The position numbers and the translations under genes were made by a program. The notes beneath the pieces were generated by a model, which had not been told where the DNA came from, did not search any database, and was given only the letters and a program-made list of their open reading frames with translations. From Thalassia testudinum (taxonomy: Eukaryota > Streptophyta > Magnoliopsida > Alismatales > Hydrocharitaceae), in contig JAZHRO010000012.1 in assembly GCA_037157565.1 (NCBI GenBank), positions 57,093,501 to 57,157,500 on the forward strand: a stretch of 64,000 nt of DNA. The letters are read 5' to 3'. Positions 12,901-23,574 of the stretch are shown piece by piece; positions within the stretch are counted from its first letter, which is position 1; each line of letters opens with the position of its first letter.

Positions 12901-15900
12901 TAAGTCCTTGTCTTTGGTAGCACAATATTGGCCATCAATTGCCGTTGTGATGAGATGAAGGCCTCAAATGCCGAGACTGGTGTCGATAGGGTTGCCTTTT
13001 CTACGGTGGGGAATGCGCATAGGGGGCATTCAATGCTTGCCACCCTTAAGGGGTGGGTCCGCAATTACAGGAATGCGGGGGGATGCCCCAGTCCCTGCCA
13101 ACCTTAAGAGGCGACTTTTGGGTGCGTAGGCCTCTTCTGGTTTGGGACGGGGGGGGGGGGGGGGAGCGGTTGCCCCTAAACCTTAGAGGGACCGAGGTTC
13201 CCTCTGACCTCGGCGAGCTTGGTAGCATCATGAGGAAAAAAGAAAAGGTGGGACTACCATGACTGAAGAGCCTGGTTATGATTCCAAAGTCGCTTGGCAG
13301 GTCGGCCGGGTTTGCCGCTCATTTGATTGGACAGACTTGGTTTTCCTTGTCTCTTTTTTTGTCTGGGCTTGCCAGGTTGCTTCGATTCGGCCTTGAGGGG
13401 CTTGCACCAGGTGGGCGTGCTTCCGTGCTCTGTTCTTACCTATTGGGGAGACTGGGAACGTATTGAGAGGATCTGGCAGTAGGCATGTATTGGTGGTCAG
13501 TTGGCTAGGTGGCCCAGTGCTACCATTAGCCTGGGCATCGTAAGTGTGGCCACCTGGTTGAGGTGCCCGTCCTTGTCGTCGTCGAGTAGAGGAGGGTCGA
13601 TTCCTCCCTTTGGCCTTTCTCCGCGGTCACCAAAGATTCGCGATTGGAGCCACCGATGGAGAAGGGAGCACTATTTTAAGGCCTTTAGCTAATCCGCTGG
13701 CAAGGGCGCTGTCACCAGAGTGGGGGAGGCGTTATGGGCGTGTTGACCAGGAGGGAGCGGCATGTTAGCTTCGGAGGTTGGCTCGACCTTGGTCTCGAGA
13801 GGTGAGCGCCTCGACGTAGCACGAGCATCGCTGCCGTTATCTATCAGAAGTTAAATATGCAAGTCATTGACCTGCCTGGCCGTTGATAAGCCTTCGACCT
13901 TGGACCTTATTTTGCCTGACAAGGCGGTCTGCGCTTCTACACCGGGTCCAGTCACGTAGGTCAAGGCATTTATCGATGATGTATTTGCAAGCCCTGTGGC
14001 ACTCATGACACATCCGTCGGGTCAACAACCCAGGGAGTGTGTCCCTCAAAGGGTTTGGATTGGGACTACCCTACTGCGGGGTGCGTCATAAACGCAAGCC
14101 CAGGTGTTCACAGGATCAGACGGGGAGGCGATTGACTGAGACGCTGCTTGCTTGGTTACGCCCTGCTCGCCCCCCTAAGGATTGGGGGAAGGCACTCAAG
14201 GGTGCTGCCCTGGAAGGAAAGGGTCGTCGGCCTAGGGTTGTGTCGACCTCGAAAATTTCTCCTACTTCCTGTGCTGATATGTTTAGGCGACAGGGGGTGA
14301 GGACTTCAAGTAACGCGTGTGCCGCTGCTAGGGCTTGATGGTGATATGCCATCAGTGGGGGAGCCAGGGTGACACCACTTAGAACAACTCGGGTAGGGTG
14401 TCAACTAGCTCGGCCCTCAGCCCGCTAGGAAGGTCGTGTCGGCTACTCACTATTATCAGAGCATTTTCTCAGAATGGTCTTCCAGGCCCTTCAAGGGTCT
14501 GCTGCGTCTTTTCCACCGTGGATTGGCTTGAAGAGACGAACCAGGTTCCTACGCCAATTTCGGGAACCTGCGGTGAGTTTCGGTATGTAGCTCCAAGTCC
14601 TGAGGCGCTCGTGGCGGGGCCCGGAGCTAGCTTCCCTTAAACATATCCGCGTGGTTCATAACCAAGGGAGAGCATTTCTTACAGAACTCCCTTCTTGCCA
14701 AGTGGGATCCGTAATAGCAATCCTCGATGGGGTGACTGCTATGTTGGGGAAGGCGACCCTTCGCATGCGGAAGGGGCCGCTTCCATGGACAAAGGCAGGG
14801 GCATGCCTTCTAGGGGCCCTCTCGCCTTCGTTGGAACCGACGTCGCTACACGTCTCTTAGCCAATCGGTTGCAAGAATGGAAGGAGTTGCCTCGCTTCGT
14901 GATCCTCACGATTTTGCTCGAAGCTCCGCTAGGTACTTTGGAGTGTGATCGCTGGTGCTATGCCCGAGCCTTTGTGTCAGACGGCCCAGCTTGGGGTGAT
15001 GGGCGGCTGTCGCCTCAGAGGCTCTCCACCTCTGAAGTACCAAGCCATGAATTGATCCGGGTAGGATAGAAAGGACTCGATCTCCAGTTGCCTAGCTCCT
15101 GACGGCCTACTAGGGTCATCTCTAGCTCTTCGTTGCTAGACAAAATGCCTCTAGGATTCGCCCACTCAGGGTCGGGTAGCCAGTAGCTTGGTTGGCCGAT
15201 TGGTTGACAGACCATTGGTGGGCCATGCCAGACAAGTGCAATCGAGAGCCTCGAGGGAGGGGGGGGTTAGCCTCGGGGCCTCGGACAACCGGCTGGATTG
15301 TACTCACATCCCCTTATTGGGACTAGCGCGACAAGGGTGTCGTCGAGGCGTGCAGATGCAGAATCATGACCGACGTGCAGACACTGAATCTCGACCAGCC
15401 CCTCTTTGGAGGGAGGAGTCGTAAGTGGGATTGCGAGTGGTTAAGATCATTGTGGAAGTTCTGCTCAGGGAGGTCGAGGTAGGGCGCCAGAGGTTTATCT
15501 CCTCCCAGCAACTAGTTGCTCAGAAGTGTGATGGTGTTTTTGTTGATGCTTTCCACAGACAGCGCCATTTGATGGACCTCTGGAGGCTTCCTTCGGCTAT
15601 CAAGAGATTTATAAGTGGAGGGAACGTCGTGTAGCCATATGACATTCATCGTTGGAGAGGATATGGTTGAAGCTTCTTCGTGATGGGAGGGCTAGACCTA
15701 ACAAATCTCAAGCAATCGCAAGGGAGGCACACGAGATTTGGTGACCCGGTTCCACCACAAGGAGTGTACGTCTAGGACGAGGATGATACTCCTAATTATA
15801 CACTATATCTTGTGAGGTTACAAGACTTTCTCTCTTTCTCGGGCCTCCTTTACGCGAGAACCTCTCTCTATATATAATGTGGAAAGACCTCTAACCTAAG

Positions 15901-18900
15901 GGCCTCTGGTATCCTTTCTGTCAGACTACACGTCTACTGTCAGGATGTAGGTGGTCACTTCCATCTTGTCGTATCTTCGACCTTGGCCGTGCCAAATTTG
16001 TTGGCAGGTTAGGCAGATCCCAATTTGGATTGAGTAGTCGTAGGTGGGACGGGTGATACTAACCTTGCCTGCTCACTCAATAATCGAATATCTAGATCCT
16101 TTGTTGGATCACATACAGAATTTTGGATCCGAAAATGATTTTTGCAGTTCACCACCACTCTTGAGGTTTTTGTTGAAATTTTTAAAAATATTTTTCCATC
16201 AAACCAAGATAAATTTTACTCTTATTTTTAATATTAAATAAATAACATCTAATATCTTTCACTACTATTTTTAATATTAAATAAACACAATTATACTATT
16301 TACTATCTCTTTTAATATAAAATAAATATCCATTAATATCATACTAATATATCGATTATCTTATTCTCTTATTTATCGCATCACCCAAACAAATATTCAT
16401 CGCTATTTATTTTACGGTAACTTAAGCTGCACTATCTTATTCCACATCTAAATGGGATACGGAGAGACGCACCCATGGTAGTAAACTTATGAGCACAAAA
16501 CAAGCATGGAAATCTCTCTACGATAGTACGACTCGAGCCACTTCGCGTCCATTGGGATTTGGATTTCAACGAAGTTAACTTTTTATTTTTATGACTCGAA
16601 ATCTCCGAAGATCAAATTGGGCAAAATAGACGGAAACTACATATTAAATCTCTGGATAAAGCAAAAGTGGGCCTTCGTGGTGGTGTAAAGGCGATAAGTC
16701 TCTGCTTTCGTTGAAAATATTATATATCATGTTCATGACAAATAGGATAGCAGTAAGCCGATTGAGACTCCAACGTGACGGTGGTGATTGACACCCTTTT
16801 TTTTTTTTTTCGGAATTTTTTTTCTTTTCTTTTTGCTTGAAATGGAGATGGCTCGATTGGTGTGAGCCGCAATTCGTACCTAAAAGCAGGTGTTGCCATC
16901 TTCTAATTGATTCGAGAAGATGATGTTCTTCATTTTGTGTAAGAGCGGCAATTTGAATTTAAGAATTTCTTTTGAGAAAGTAACATTTGCACCTGATCTT
17001 TTTACTTAAGATATGAGACTTAAAATAAATCAAAATTAGTAGATAATTTTGATGCTTTAGTTGGTGGATTCATTGATTAATGTCATCGGCCCTACTTCCC
17101 ACGCAAATCATGGTAAGCTTAGGAACTTAAACACTACCGATATGCCAGCCAAATAGTATTAGATCGATGAATCAGAAATAGAAAATTTTGGTATCGTTAG
17201 CGTGTCCCAGCGGTTCCAATCCTAGTCAATGAGAAAGGAAATTTTTAGCTTGGATTTTAATCCTCCCAACGTAGAATAACTTCTGGTACTTAACTTGAGA
17301 GGCGAATGGGCCTCCCTAAGTAAGGGCAAGAGTTGCCCATAATTTTTTGATTAATGGCATTAAGGCAGTCCAATCCCGCGTGGGGATTTTCGACCCCGAA
17401 GCATTTTCCTAACATCAGCTCTCGTGGGTCTTGTGGGTTTACGAGATCAGCCCAATCTAGAACTAGCCCAATGGCTGATATCTAAATTCGGATTTGGGTT
17501 CATGTGGGATGACCACCACCAGTTTGAACATAATAAATCACGAAAATATTCCTGTACTCCCTGTATTTGCATAAATGCCCCTGTTGGAATAACATATTTA
17601 GCCTCCATTAATGTAAGTTCATATATCAAGCGCATTTGAGTGTATTCTAATTAATTTTGGGCTAGGGCATGGTTGAAGTTAACCTTACGATTGAAATCAA
17701 ATCAAAAAAATAAGAAAAAAAATCCAACCCTTTTTCCCTCATCTCTACCATTTATCTCTATCTTTCTTGCCTACATTGAATCTTAGGATCACTGGATTGA
17801 TCTGTGATTGGGATGAGATTCTCCAATTGCCCAAATCCAAGTTCAATGCTCTGAATTATGGCTTCTAAGGGTGTCATCAAATCTGAAACGCTCGTGCTTT
17901 GAAGTTGGGAGAGAGGAATGGGTGGGTAGGTTGTATTTGTCAAAGGATAGTGCTGTATCGGAATATAATAGGAGTGGAATAAGTATAGAAATTATTTAGT
18001 TGGTAGAATTGTAATGATTGTTGGGATTGTTAGATTATATTTGGCAGAAGGATAGTACTATACCGGTATAGAATATGAATGAAATAAGTATAAGAATATG
18101 TTTATTTGGTGAAATTATTAATAATTGATATGTTGATTTTGTGAGAGAGGAGAGAGAGCCAGTGGATTTTTGATGGGATAATTATTTTTTTTAAATTTAA
18201 AAAATTAATCTTCTTTTATTTCTCACTCTCTCCAACCCTTTTATCTCTCCCATCCCCACCTCCTCGGCATCCCTCCTCTTCCTTCACCTTGGAACCCACA
18301 ACCCTCCTCCCCAATTTCAATCCAATCTCGTACGGTAACCCCAATCTCAGCTGTTATTTCACAACAAAACGTGGCTTTAATGATTGGTATGTTATTTTTG
18401 TGAGAGAGGGGAGAGAGTTAGTGGGTTTTGATTGATGTATTTTAATTATTAGGTGGCATTTTTTGAGTTATATGTGGAAAACGAGAATATTAGTGGGTTT
18501 TGATGTGATGGAAAGATAGAATATATGTAGGAAGAGTGACCTTCTTGGAATCTGTACTATTCCTATCTCATCCCGCCCTTAACCCTTATCCCGTCTCTTT
18601 TCCTGCAGCCAAACGCTACCTAAGGTTATATTTGGTAAGATGATAGTGTTATTTTATGATAAAATTGAAGTAAAATAAGTATAAAAGGTATTTAGTTGAT
18701 GTAGTTATAATAACCAGTGAAATTATAATGATTGATATTGTGATTTTATATTAGACGAGATAGAGTTAGTGGATTTTAATATAAGAGATTGTAATTATTA
18801 GATAATATTTTTTAAATTATATGTGAAAATAAATTTTAACTTAATTGAACTAATGCAAACCCAATTAAAGAAAATATAATTTAATTTATTTTGATTGTTA

Positions 18901-20501
18901 CAATTGACGACGTCACCTACCGATTTGACTTATTCGAACCGATGGTCAGATCATTGAAAATCAAAATCAGAGCCTAACTAATTTGATAGTCGTTTTGAGT
19001 TTTAAAATATCGTTCAAAACGGTGACAACTCTTGGCTTTGACACGAGAGATTCAAATTGATGCATGGGGAATGCTAATGTCACTTGAGTTTGCCCGAATG
19101 AAACTTGCGGATTATAGGAAAAAAAAAACCAAAAAAAACCTTATTCTTTTATTTGATGCGAAGAAGGGAGCCTTACCATGTTGCAACAAATAGAGCACAG
19201 GCTTTCCATCTGATTGCGGCAGCGGAAGCCGGCGGGTCCGGTTCGTCCCTGAAGCTCCACGCGACCAATGCGGGCGGCTTGGGGCTTCTGAGGGTCATGA
19301 GTACGAAGGCGTGCTCGATGAACAAGGCGATGGCGAGCGTCAAGAAGGCGAGTCCCGCGCATGCAAGGGGAGTCCTCCCGCTGCCGTTGTAGTAGCACTC
19401 GTACGCCTTCTGCTTCTGGTCTTTGGTCAGCAGAAACCACGTCGCCTGAGGAGACAATATTTCATTTACGTTGGAAAAATGATGAATCGATGATGCCGAT
19501 TGATCGGACCATAACATGCAGCTCATTCCAGTTGCGTTTCTGGATATAGATCTCGCGCAGAAATTTCACCTTGAAGAGAAAAGGAAAAAACCCGGGGAGA
19601 AGAGAGCCTTTAGCCATTTTGCGTAGAATTTCCTCACCAAATGCATGCGAATCTCCCAGAAAATCACCCACATCCAAATTAACGAGCCACCAACGCAATA
19701 CCCTAATTAGAATATCACCACCCATGGAACCGATCGACCTTCCTGCCAAATGCGATGTCAAAACAGAATCACATCGAGGGTCTTAAACGGCAGATCCCTT
19801 GGTAGCTTCGACACAAATTGCGTCTGAAAGTTCCATGTATTTAAAATAGGTAAGCCATCCAATCAAAAAACGTTGGCTCCACGGTAGGTTACTAAGCCAA
19901 GCAACCGGGGTGCTGTTTACTTGGGTTTATAGTACGTTTGGATTTTTTAATCTTGGGTCATAACTGTTTTAGGATGGAACCCTTAATTTTAGGATTATCC
20001 ACTATGAGATTGTACGAAAAAAATACCTATACCTGTTCTTCCAAACATCCGATGATTGACCCATATTTTTTCTAAATATAAAACTTCACGATCTTATCAG
20101 ATTTATCTTAAAATTCTACTGGTTACCAATTAATCTCCTGAAATAAACGTTACCGTAGAAGCTAGAATTTGCTGCCATTTGACCAGTAACGGTAAGTTGT
20201 TTAACCGATACAAACTCGCACACACATTTCTCTTTTTCTCAGATGTTGAGATGTATAGCATGTTTCTACGGTGGTGATATATGGGGTGGTTGAAGCGGCA
20301 AACTGCGTGGCTAAAAAGATGAAGTTGCCTGAACAAATCCTTCACCTCGGAGCGTGTGGCCTCGGCGGCGAGGCAAAGGACGAAGCTGGCGAAGCCACAC
20401 AGCACGGAGAAGACCATGAGCAACAGACCCTTCTGGCTGCTCACCTCCAACCCCTCCTGCTTCTTCCTCAACTGAAGGTCCTGGTGAGTGACCGGCGCCA
20501 T
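6601..20501 (-). CDS. DUF1218 family membrane protein, 3 exons (271 aa)
   Basis: Joined coding sequence 20501-20346, 19445-19177, 6991-6601. The exons meet in frame (phase 0, then a split Trp codon TG|G) with GT..AG introns. The protein has four predicted membrane segments: about residues 27-47, 80-102, 133-157 and 179-203. Cys69 sits after the first segment and Cys173 before the last, and the cytosolic-like tail is Gln-rich. This layout and the segments VCFAIAEMLLLIGISVE and CAITKPGLFVAAGVFGL are typical of plant DUF1218 proteins. Some members (modifying wall lignin, VCC) affect lignin or vein patterning; the role of this copy is unknown. The start Met begins a short polar N-terminus before segment 1. 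Intron 2 is about 12.2 kb and contains retroelement D1 in the same orientation. No internal stop is seen, so the gene may be functional if the long intron is spliced. Confidence 0.8.
7446..8030 (-). repeat. D1 3' LTR
   Basis: Matches 15570-16151 and 51044-51610 along its length. The right edge CCCCTCA (ending 8030) is the LTR start TGAGGGG on the minus strand. The left edge TAATGG is a mutated TGATGG. A TATA-like TATATAAA lies near 7747-7754, on the opposite strand to the element sense. Confidence 0.75.
8224..8392. repeat. short tandem repeat inside D1
   Basis: Two imperfect units contain GGCACTTCGTCGAACTTGAA, followed by TTGGG(A/C)GTATGAGCC and AAGTT(T/C)GTGCC. The wording is related to the arrays at 12140-12790 and in D2 at 51828-52402. 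Confidence 0.6.
12140..12790. repeat. D1 tandem array, period about 77 bp
   Basis: About eight imperfect units share CCTTAAGAGGTGGCTTGCC, then CTTAAGGGGCGACAATATAA, GGGAACGTTGGGCG and GAGTTCGAGCC. Units are clearest from 12470 to 12770. Tandem arrays in the downstream untranslated part of Tat elements are known to be hypervariable and can seed satellites; this array fits that pattern. Confidence 0.75.
13149..13164 (+). repeat. G16 homopolymer run
   Basis: Sixteen consecutive G within the D1 interior. D2 (near 51788-51800) and element C (near 26168-26179) carry similar long G runs. Such runs are mutable and prone to sequencing error. Confidence 0.9.
15552..15567 (-). other. D1 primer-binding site
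   Basis: The minus strand reads TGGCGCTGTCTGTGGA just inside the 5' LTR. It is a variant of the TGGCGCCGTCTGTGGGA site used by many plant Tat elements, and of the C-element site at 33519-33535. It fixes the orientation of D1 and marks 15570-16151 as the 5' LTR. Confidence 0.75.
15570..16151 (-). repeat. D1 5' LTR
   Basis: Matches the 3' LTR at 7446-8030 throughout. The left edge is TGATGG. The right edge is diverged (GCAGTTCA where the partner has ACCCCTCA). The two LTRs differ at many sites, so the insertion is old. Confidence 0.75.
16152..17935. other. non-coding intron DNA
   Basis: AT-rich DNA within intron 2 of the DUF1218 gene. No coding signal or bounded repeat was recognised. A T-rich run lies at 16798-16830. 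Confidence 0.5.
17936..18850. repeat. MITE-like short repeats
   Basis: Units beginning with GGTTGTATTTGTCAAAGGATAG (17936), GTTATATTTGGCAGAAGGATAG (about 18033) and GGTTATATTTGGTAAGATGATAG (about 18625) are followed by similar AT-rich bodies with AATGATTG(A/T)TATG. A facing end GCCAAACGCTACC occurs at 18607-18620. Terminal (G)GTT..TTTGG against CCAAA..AACC fits small non-autonomous DNA transposons, perhaps several nested. A related unit lies at 38595-38905. Target duplications were not resolved. Confidence 0.45.
19177..19445 (-). CDS. DUF1218 gene exon 2
   Basis: Length 269 nt, residues 53-141 plus two bases of Trp142. The acceptor is TCTCCTCAG|GCG and the donor ATG|GTAAGG, both close to plant consensus. 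It carries YECYYNGSG and the second membrane segment, then a loop and the start of the third segment. The split Trp codon is completed exactly by the first base of exon 3. Confidence 0.8.
20346..20501 (-). CDS. DUF1218 gene exon 1
   Basis: Encodes residues 1-52, from MAPVTHQDL to AEATRSE, with the first membrane segment (LLLMVFSVLCGFASFVLCLA). The donor site reads GAG|GTGAAG. Reading on past it gives an unrelated polar sequence, which supports the splice position. Confidence 0.8.
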
Positions 20502-20774
20502 CGATGGCTAGGTGAAAATTAGCGCAAGTGGGGAGAAGACGAGCGATGGGTAGGGGCAGAGGTGTGGAGGGGTTGATAAAGAGGAGGACCCACAGCAATG
20601 CATTGCGTTGCCTCACAAGGAGAGGAAACAAAGGCATCACTTGCGGCAGGGGGTCACATTGTGACCGGAAGAAGGGGGGCTGTTGCTTAAGAGGGAGGGA
20701 AGGGTTGGGATTCTCGGACTTTTATATGAGTGCTGCATGTCATCTAATTCTAATTGGAGAGGGACATGCTGTTG

Positions 20775-20782
20775 TTTATATA
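20775..20782 (-). promoter_or_regulatory. candidate TATA box of DUF1218 gene
   Basis: The minus strand reads CCCATATATAAAC, 274 bases upstream of the start codon. A second, weaker candidate lies near 20715-20722. The choice is by motif and position only. Confidence 0.35.
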
Positions 20783-20799
20783 TGGGTGTAGGTATAAGT

Positions 20800-21309
20800 G
20801 ATATAACATTAGATATTGATGTATTATAAATTGTAAGTTGGCGTAATTTAAATATATATAGAAGGGAGTTATAATTTATTTATCTTATATTTTATATTAG
20901 ATTAGTTTTTATTTTTTTTGTTGAAAAATGAAATAAATGAAAGTTAAATGTGATATGTGAGTTAATATATAGTATATAAAGATTTTTGATGACAATTTGA
21001 TATTATTTACGACACTTTTCTCTCTATTCCTTTCATATCACTTAAATACCTTTTTCATTGCTTATCCAAACAAGAACTATTTGGTAAGGAGAATAATTTT
21101 GTGTAATAAATAAAAGAATAGAAAAGAAGTGAAATAAATAATGAAATAAGTAAGTTAATCTATTTGGATGTTTTATTAGGTTAAAGTTATTCCATAAATA
21201 GTGTAGAATAACTTTACCTCATATTAAGATGAACTTAACTTGGTGTAAGTATAGATCGAGTTAAGTGACAGATTAAATATTTAATTCGATGCAACTTTAT
21301 TTAACCAGG
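20800..21309. other. AT-rich intergenic DNA
   Basis: No gene seen. It contains AT-rich stretches of the MITE-like vocabulary (for example ATTTGGTAAGGAGAATAA near 21070). It ends at the LTR edge of element C. Confidence 0.5.
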
Positions 21310-21966
21310 TGATCGACCCCTTGTGGAGATGAGGGATCCGACTTAAGAAGTGATCGAACTCCCTAAAATGGGTGGTCCAATTGAAGACTAAAAGCAATCT
21401 TACAAATGACACAAGGGTTGATTATCCAGTTCCACCGTAAGGGGTGTATGTCTGAGGGAAGAGTATGACTCCCAACTATGCACTAAAATTTTATGAGGTT
21501 ACAAAGTGTACAATCTCTCAATTCCTCTCAGATTGCTTGGGAGAGGACTTGAGTGTCCTCCCACCTCTTTATAGCACTGGAATGGAGACCGCAACGATAT
21601 CTTTTGAGTGGATTGGGCTCGGGCTTCAAGCAAGATCTCCTAAGCAGATCACGCTTCTAGTAAGATTTTCTAGGTAGATACGTTGCCAGGTTATTAATAG
21701 CGACTGCTACTGTCAACATTTATTGGAGGTGCAACCCTGTTGTATCCTCGCTGAACCTCCAACGGCGAGGACCCTTTGGGTCCGGCTGTGTCCCACCTAC
21801 TCTATGTAGGCTGGTTGGACTGCCAGATCTGTCTGCGCAGGAGATTCTCTTGGATGTAGGCGGGTTGGTTCTCCAAGCCCGCTTGTATCCAAACTTCTTT
21901 GGGTCAGATCCTTCCTTTTGGGCCTATCGTGGGGTTTTGGGTTCAAGGGCAATTTTGGTACCCGCC
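21310..21966 (-). repeat. element C 3' LTR
   Basis: Aligns with 33538-34185 over its full length at roughly 85% by eye. The left edge is TGATCGACC. The right edge CCCGCC is a diverged CCCTCA. The LTR lies directly against the second RNase H domain, where integrase should intervene. Confidence 0.7.
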
Positions 21967-23569
21967 CGACAGATATGGTTTCGAAATCCACCAACTCCTT
22001 GATTTTGTCCGCGTACAGTATCATGTTCTTATCCTGAGCCTAGTACTCATCGTTTATTTGATTGGCGACCAACTAAGAGTCTGTGTGGATCTCAAGCGAG
22101 GCGATCCCCATGGATTTCGCTACCCGGATGCCTTCTATCATGGCCTCGTATTCCGCCTAGTTATTGGATGCAGGAAAGTCCAATTTTGTAGCGTACTTAT
22201 GAGTAGCGTCATCTGGGGCGGTTAAGGCTATCCCAACCCCAGACCTAGCTGTCATAGATGAGCCGTCGACGTATAGTTGCCAGGGGAGTGAGAGGGAGGC
22301 ATCGGGATCGGTGAACTTGGGAACGAAGTCAGCTAGGACTTCTGCCTTGATCGCTCTTCACGACTAATACTCGATGTCGAACTCGTCTAGCTCCATAGAC
22401 CATCTAATTTGTCGTGCTGACCTCGTGGGCTTGTGTAGCATCCGCCAGAGGGGGTAGTCTGACATGACCATTATTCTGTGGGCTTGGAAGTACGGGCATA
22501 GTTTCTGTGCTGCGGTAACGAGGGCTAGCCCCAACTTCTCAATGACCACGTACTTGGCTTCCGCACCTTGATAAGTTTTGCTGACGAAGTACACAGGCCG
22601 CTGAACTCTGGCCCGATCGCTGACTAGGACGGCCCTGACGGCCGACGTGAAGGCGACTAGGTACAGGGAGAGGACTTCCCCGGGCTGGGGGGCCGCTAAG
22701 ACGGGGGAACTTCGGAGCACATTTTTGACTTTCTCCAGTGCCTTTTAGCAGTGAGGGGTCCGGTGGGTGGCGTTGTAGCCTTTGCCCTTTCTTATACACT
22801 CGAAGAAAGGTAGGCATTTGTCGAAAGATCAGGACAAGAATCGGCTTAATGAGGCGATCTTGCTGACCAACGACTACAACCCTTTTAGTATGCTTGGTGG
22901 TTGCATGTCTTCAATCGCCTAGATTTTTTCTGGGTTGGCTTCGATTCCTCACCTAGATATCAAGAATCCTAGAAACTTACCGAGCAAGACCCAAAGGAGC
23001 ATTTGTTGGGGTTCAGACGAAGGTGGATGTTGGTCAGAATTTGGAACACCTCGGCCAAATACTCGAGATGTTGTGGGAAGTTCAATCCCTAAACTAGCAT
23101 TTCATCGATGTACACCTCAAATGATTTTGCTATTATTTTCACGAAAATCATGTTTACAAGGCGCTGGTATGTGGCCACAGCATTTTTTAGGCCGAAGAGT
23201 ATAACTCTATACTGGAACAAACCCATGTTCGTGATGAAGGAGGTGTGAGGTCTGTCGGCTGGGGTGAGGTTGATCTGCTATACCCGCTGTAAGCGTCCAG
23301 AAAGGACATGTGAGACTAACCGCTATAGGATTCCACCAGGGAGTCCACCCCTGGCAAGGGGGACTCGTCCTTCGGGTAGGCTTCATTCAAGTTGGTGAAG
23401 TCGACACACATGCGCCACTGGCCGTTGGCCTTCTTCACCATTTGGGAGCCATGCCGAAAACAAGGATTCTTCTGTGAATCCCGTGTCTAGGAGCTTTTGT
23501 ACCTCTGCTTTTGTCGTCTGCCACTGCTTGGATGACTTATACCGGCATGCCTGTTTGACTGCGTGGATG
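21967..23569 (-). pseudogene. element C pol: RT (distal), RNase H and second RNase H
   Basis: Minus-strand translation shows an RT block with KAEVQKLLDTGF, NGQWRMCVDFTNLNEAYPKD and FLDAYSG (23.55-23.27 kb). The catalytic motif YIDEM at 23112-23098 stands where YxDDM is expected. RNase H follows (22.72-22.36 kb, with YFVSKTYQGAEAKY and MVMSDYPL). Then comes a second RNase H-like domain (22.33-21.97 kb, with LYVDGSS, FPASNN, AEYEAMIEG and IHTDSQLVANQI), the hallmark of Tat elements. Several stops and frame changes are present. No integrase motif (HHCC or DDE region) is present before the LTR, so the 3' part of pol was deleted. Inactive. Confidence 0.85.
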
Positions 23570-23574
23570 CCCGC

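Larger units (their letters stand above)
7446..16151 (-). mobile_element. Coding-poor Tat-like LTR element D1
   Basis: Two similar LTRs of about 585 and 582 bp bound a 7.5-kb interior. A primer-binding site sits beside the right-hand (5') LTR. The interior shows no Gag, protease, RT, RNase H or integrase that I can recognise in any frame. Instead it is GC-moderate DNA with tandem arrays. LTR ends (TGAGGGG...AAAAATCG) and primer site resemble those of the coding Tat element C in this window. I infer a non-autonomous, LARD-like relative moved by Tat-type enzymes. Flanking pentamers (TTTCC and CCACC) do not match, so the target duplication has decayed or an end is misplaced by a few bases. Confidence 0.7.
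6992..19176 (-). other. DUF1218 intron 2, about 12.2 kb
   Basis: This GT..AG intron is enlarged by the LTR element at 7446-16151. Its gene-proximal flanks are 6992-7445 (GT-rich near 7081-7099) and 16152-19176 (AT-rich with short repeat units near 17.9-18.9 kb). The element's LTRs lie in the same orientation as the gene, so LTR polyadenylation signals could cause early transcript ends. Confidence 0.7.

Noticed and set aside
14039..14338. 99-codon plus-strand frame in D1, and similar short frames from 8.6 to 15.6 kb
   Set aside because: No Gag, Pol or other motif. Lengths are what non-coding GC-moderate DNA gives by chance.
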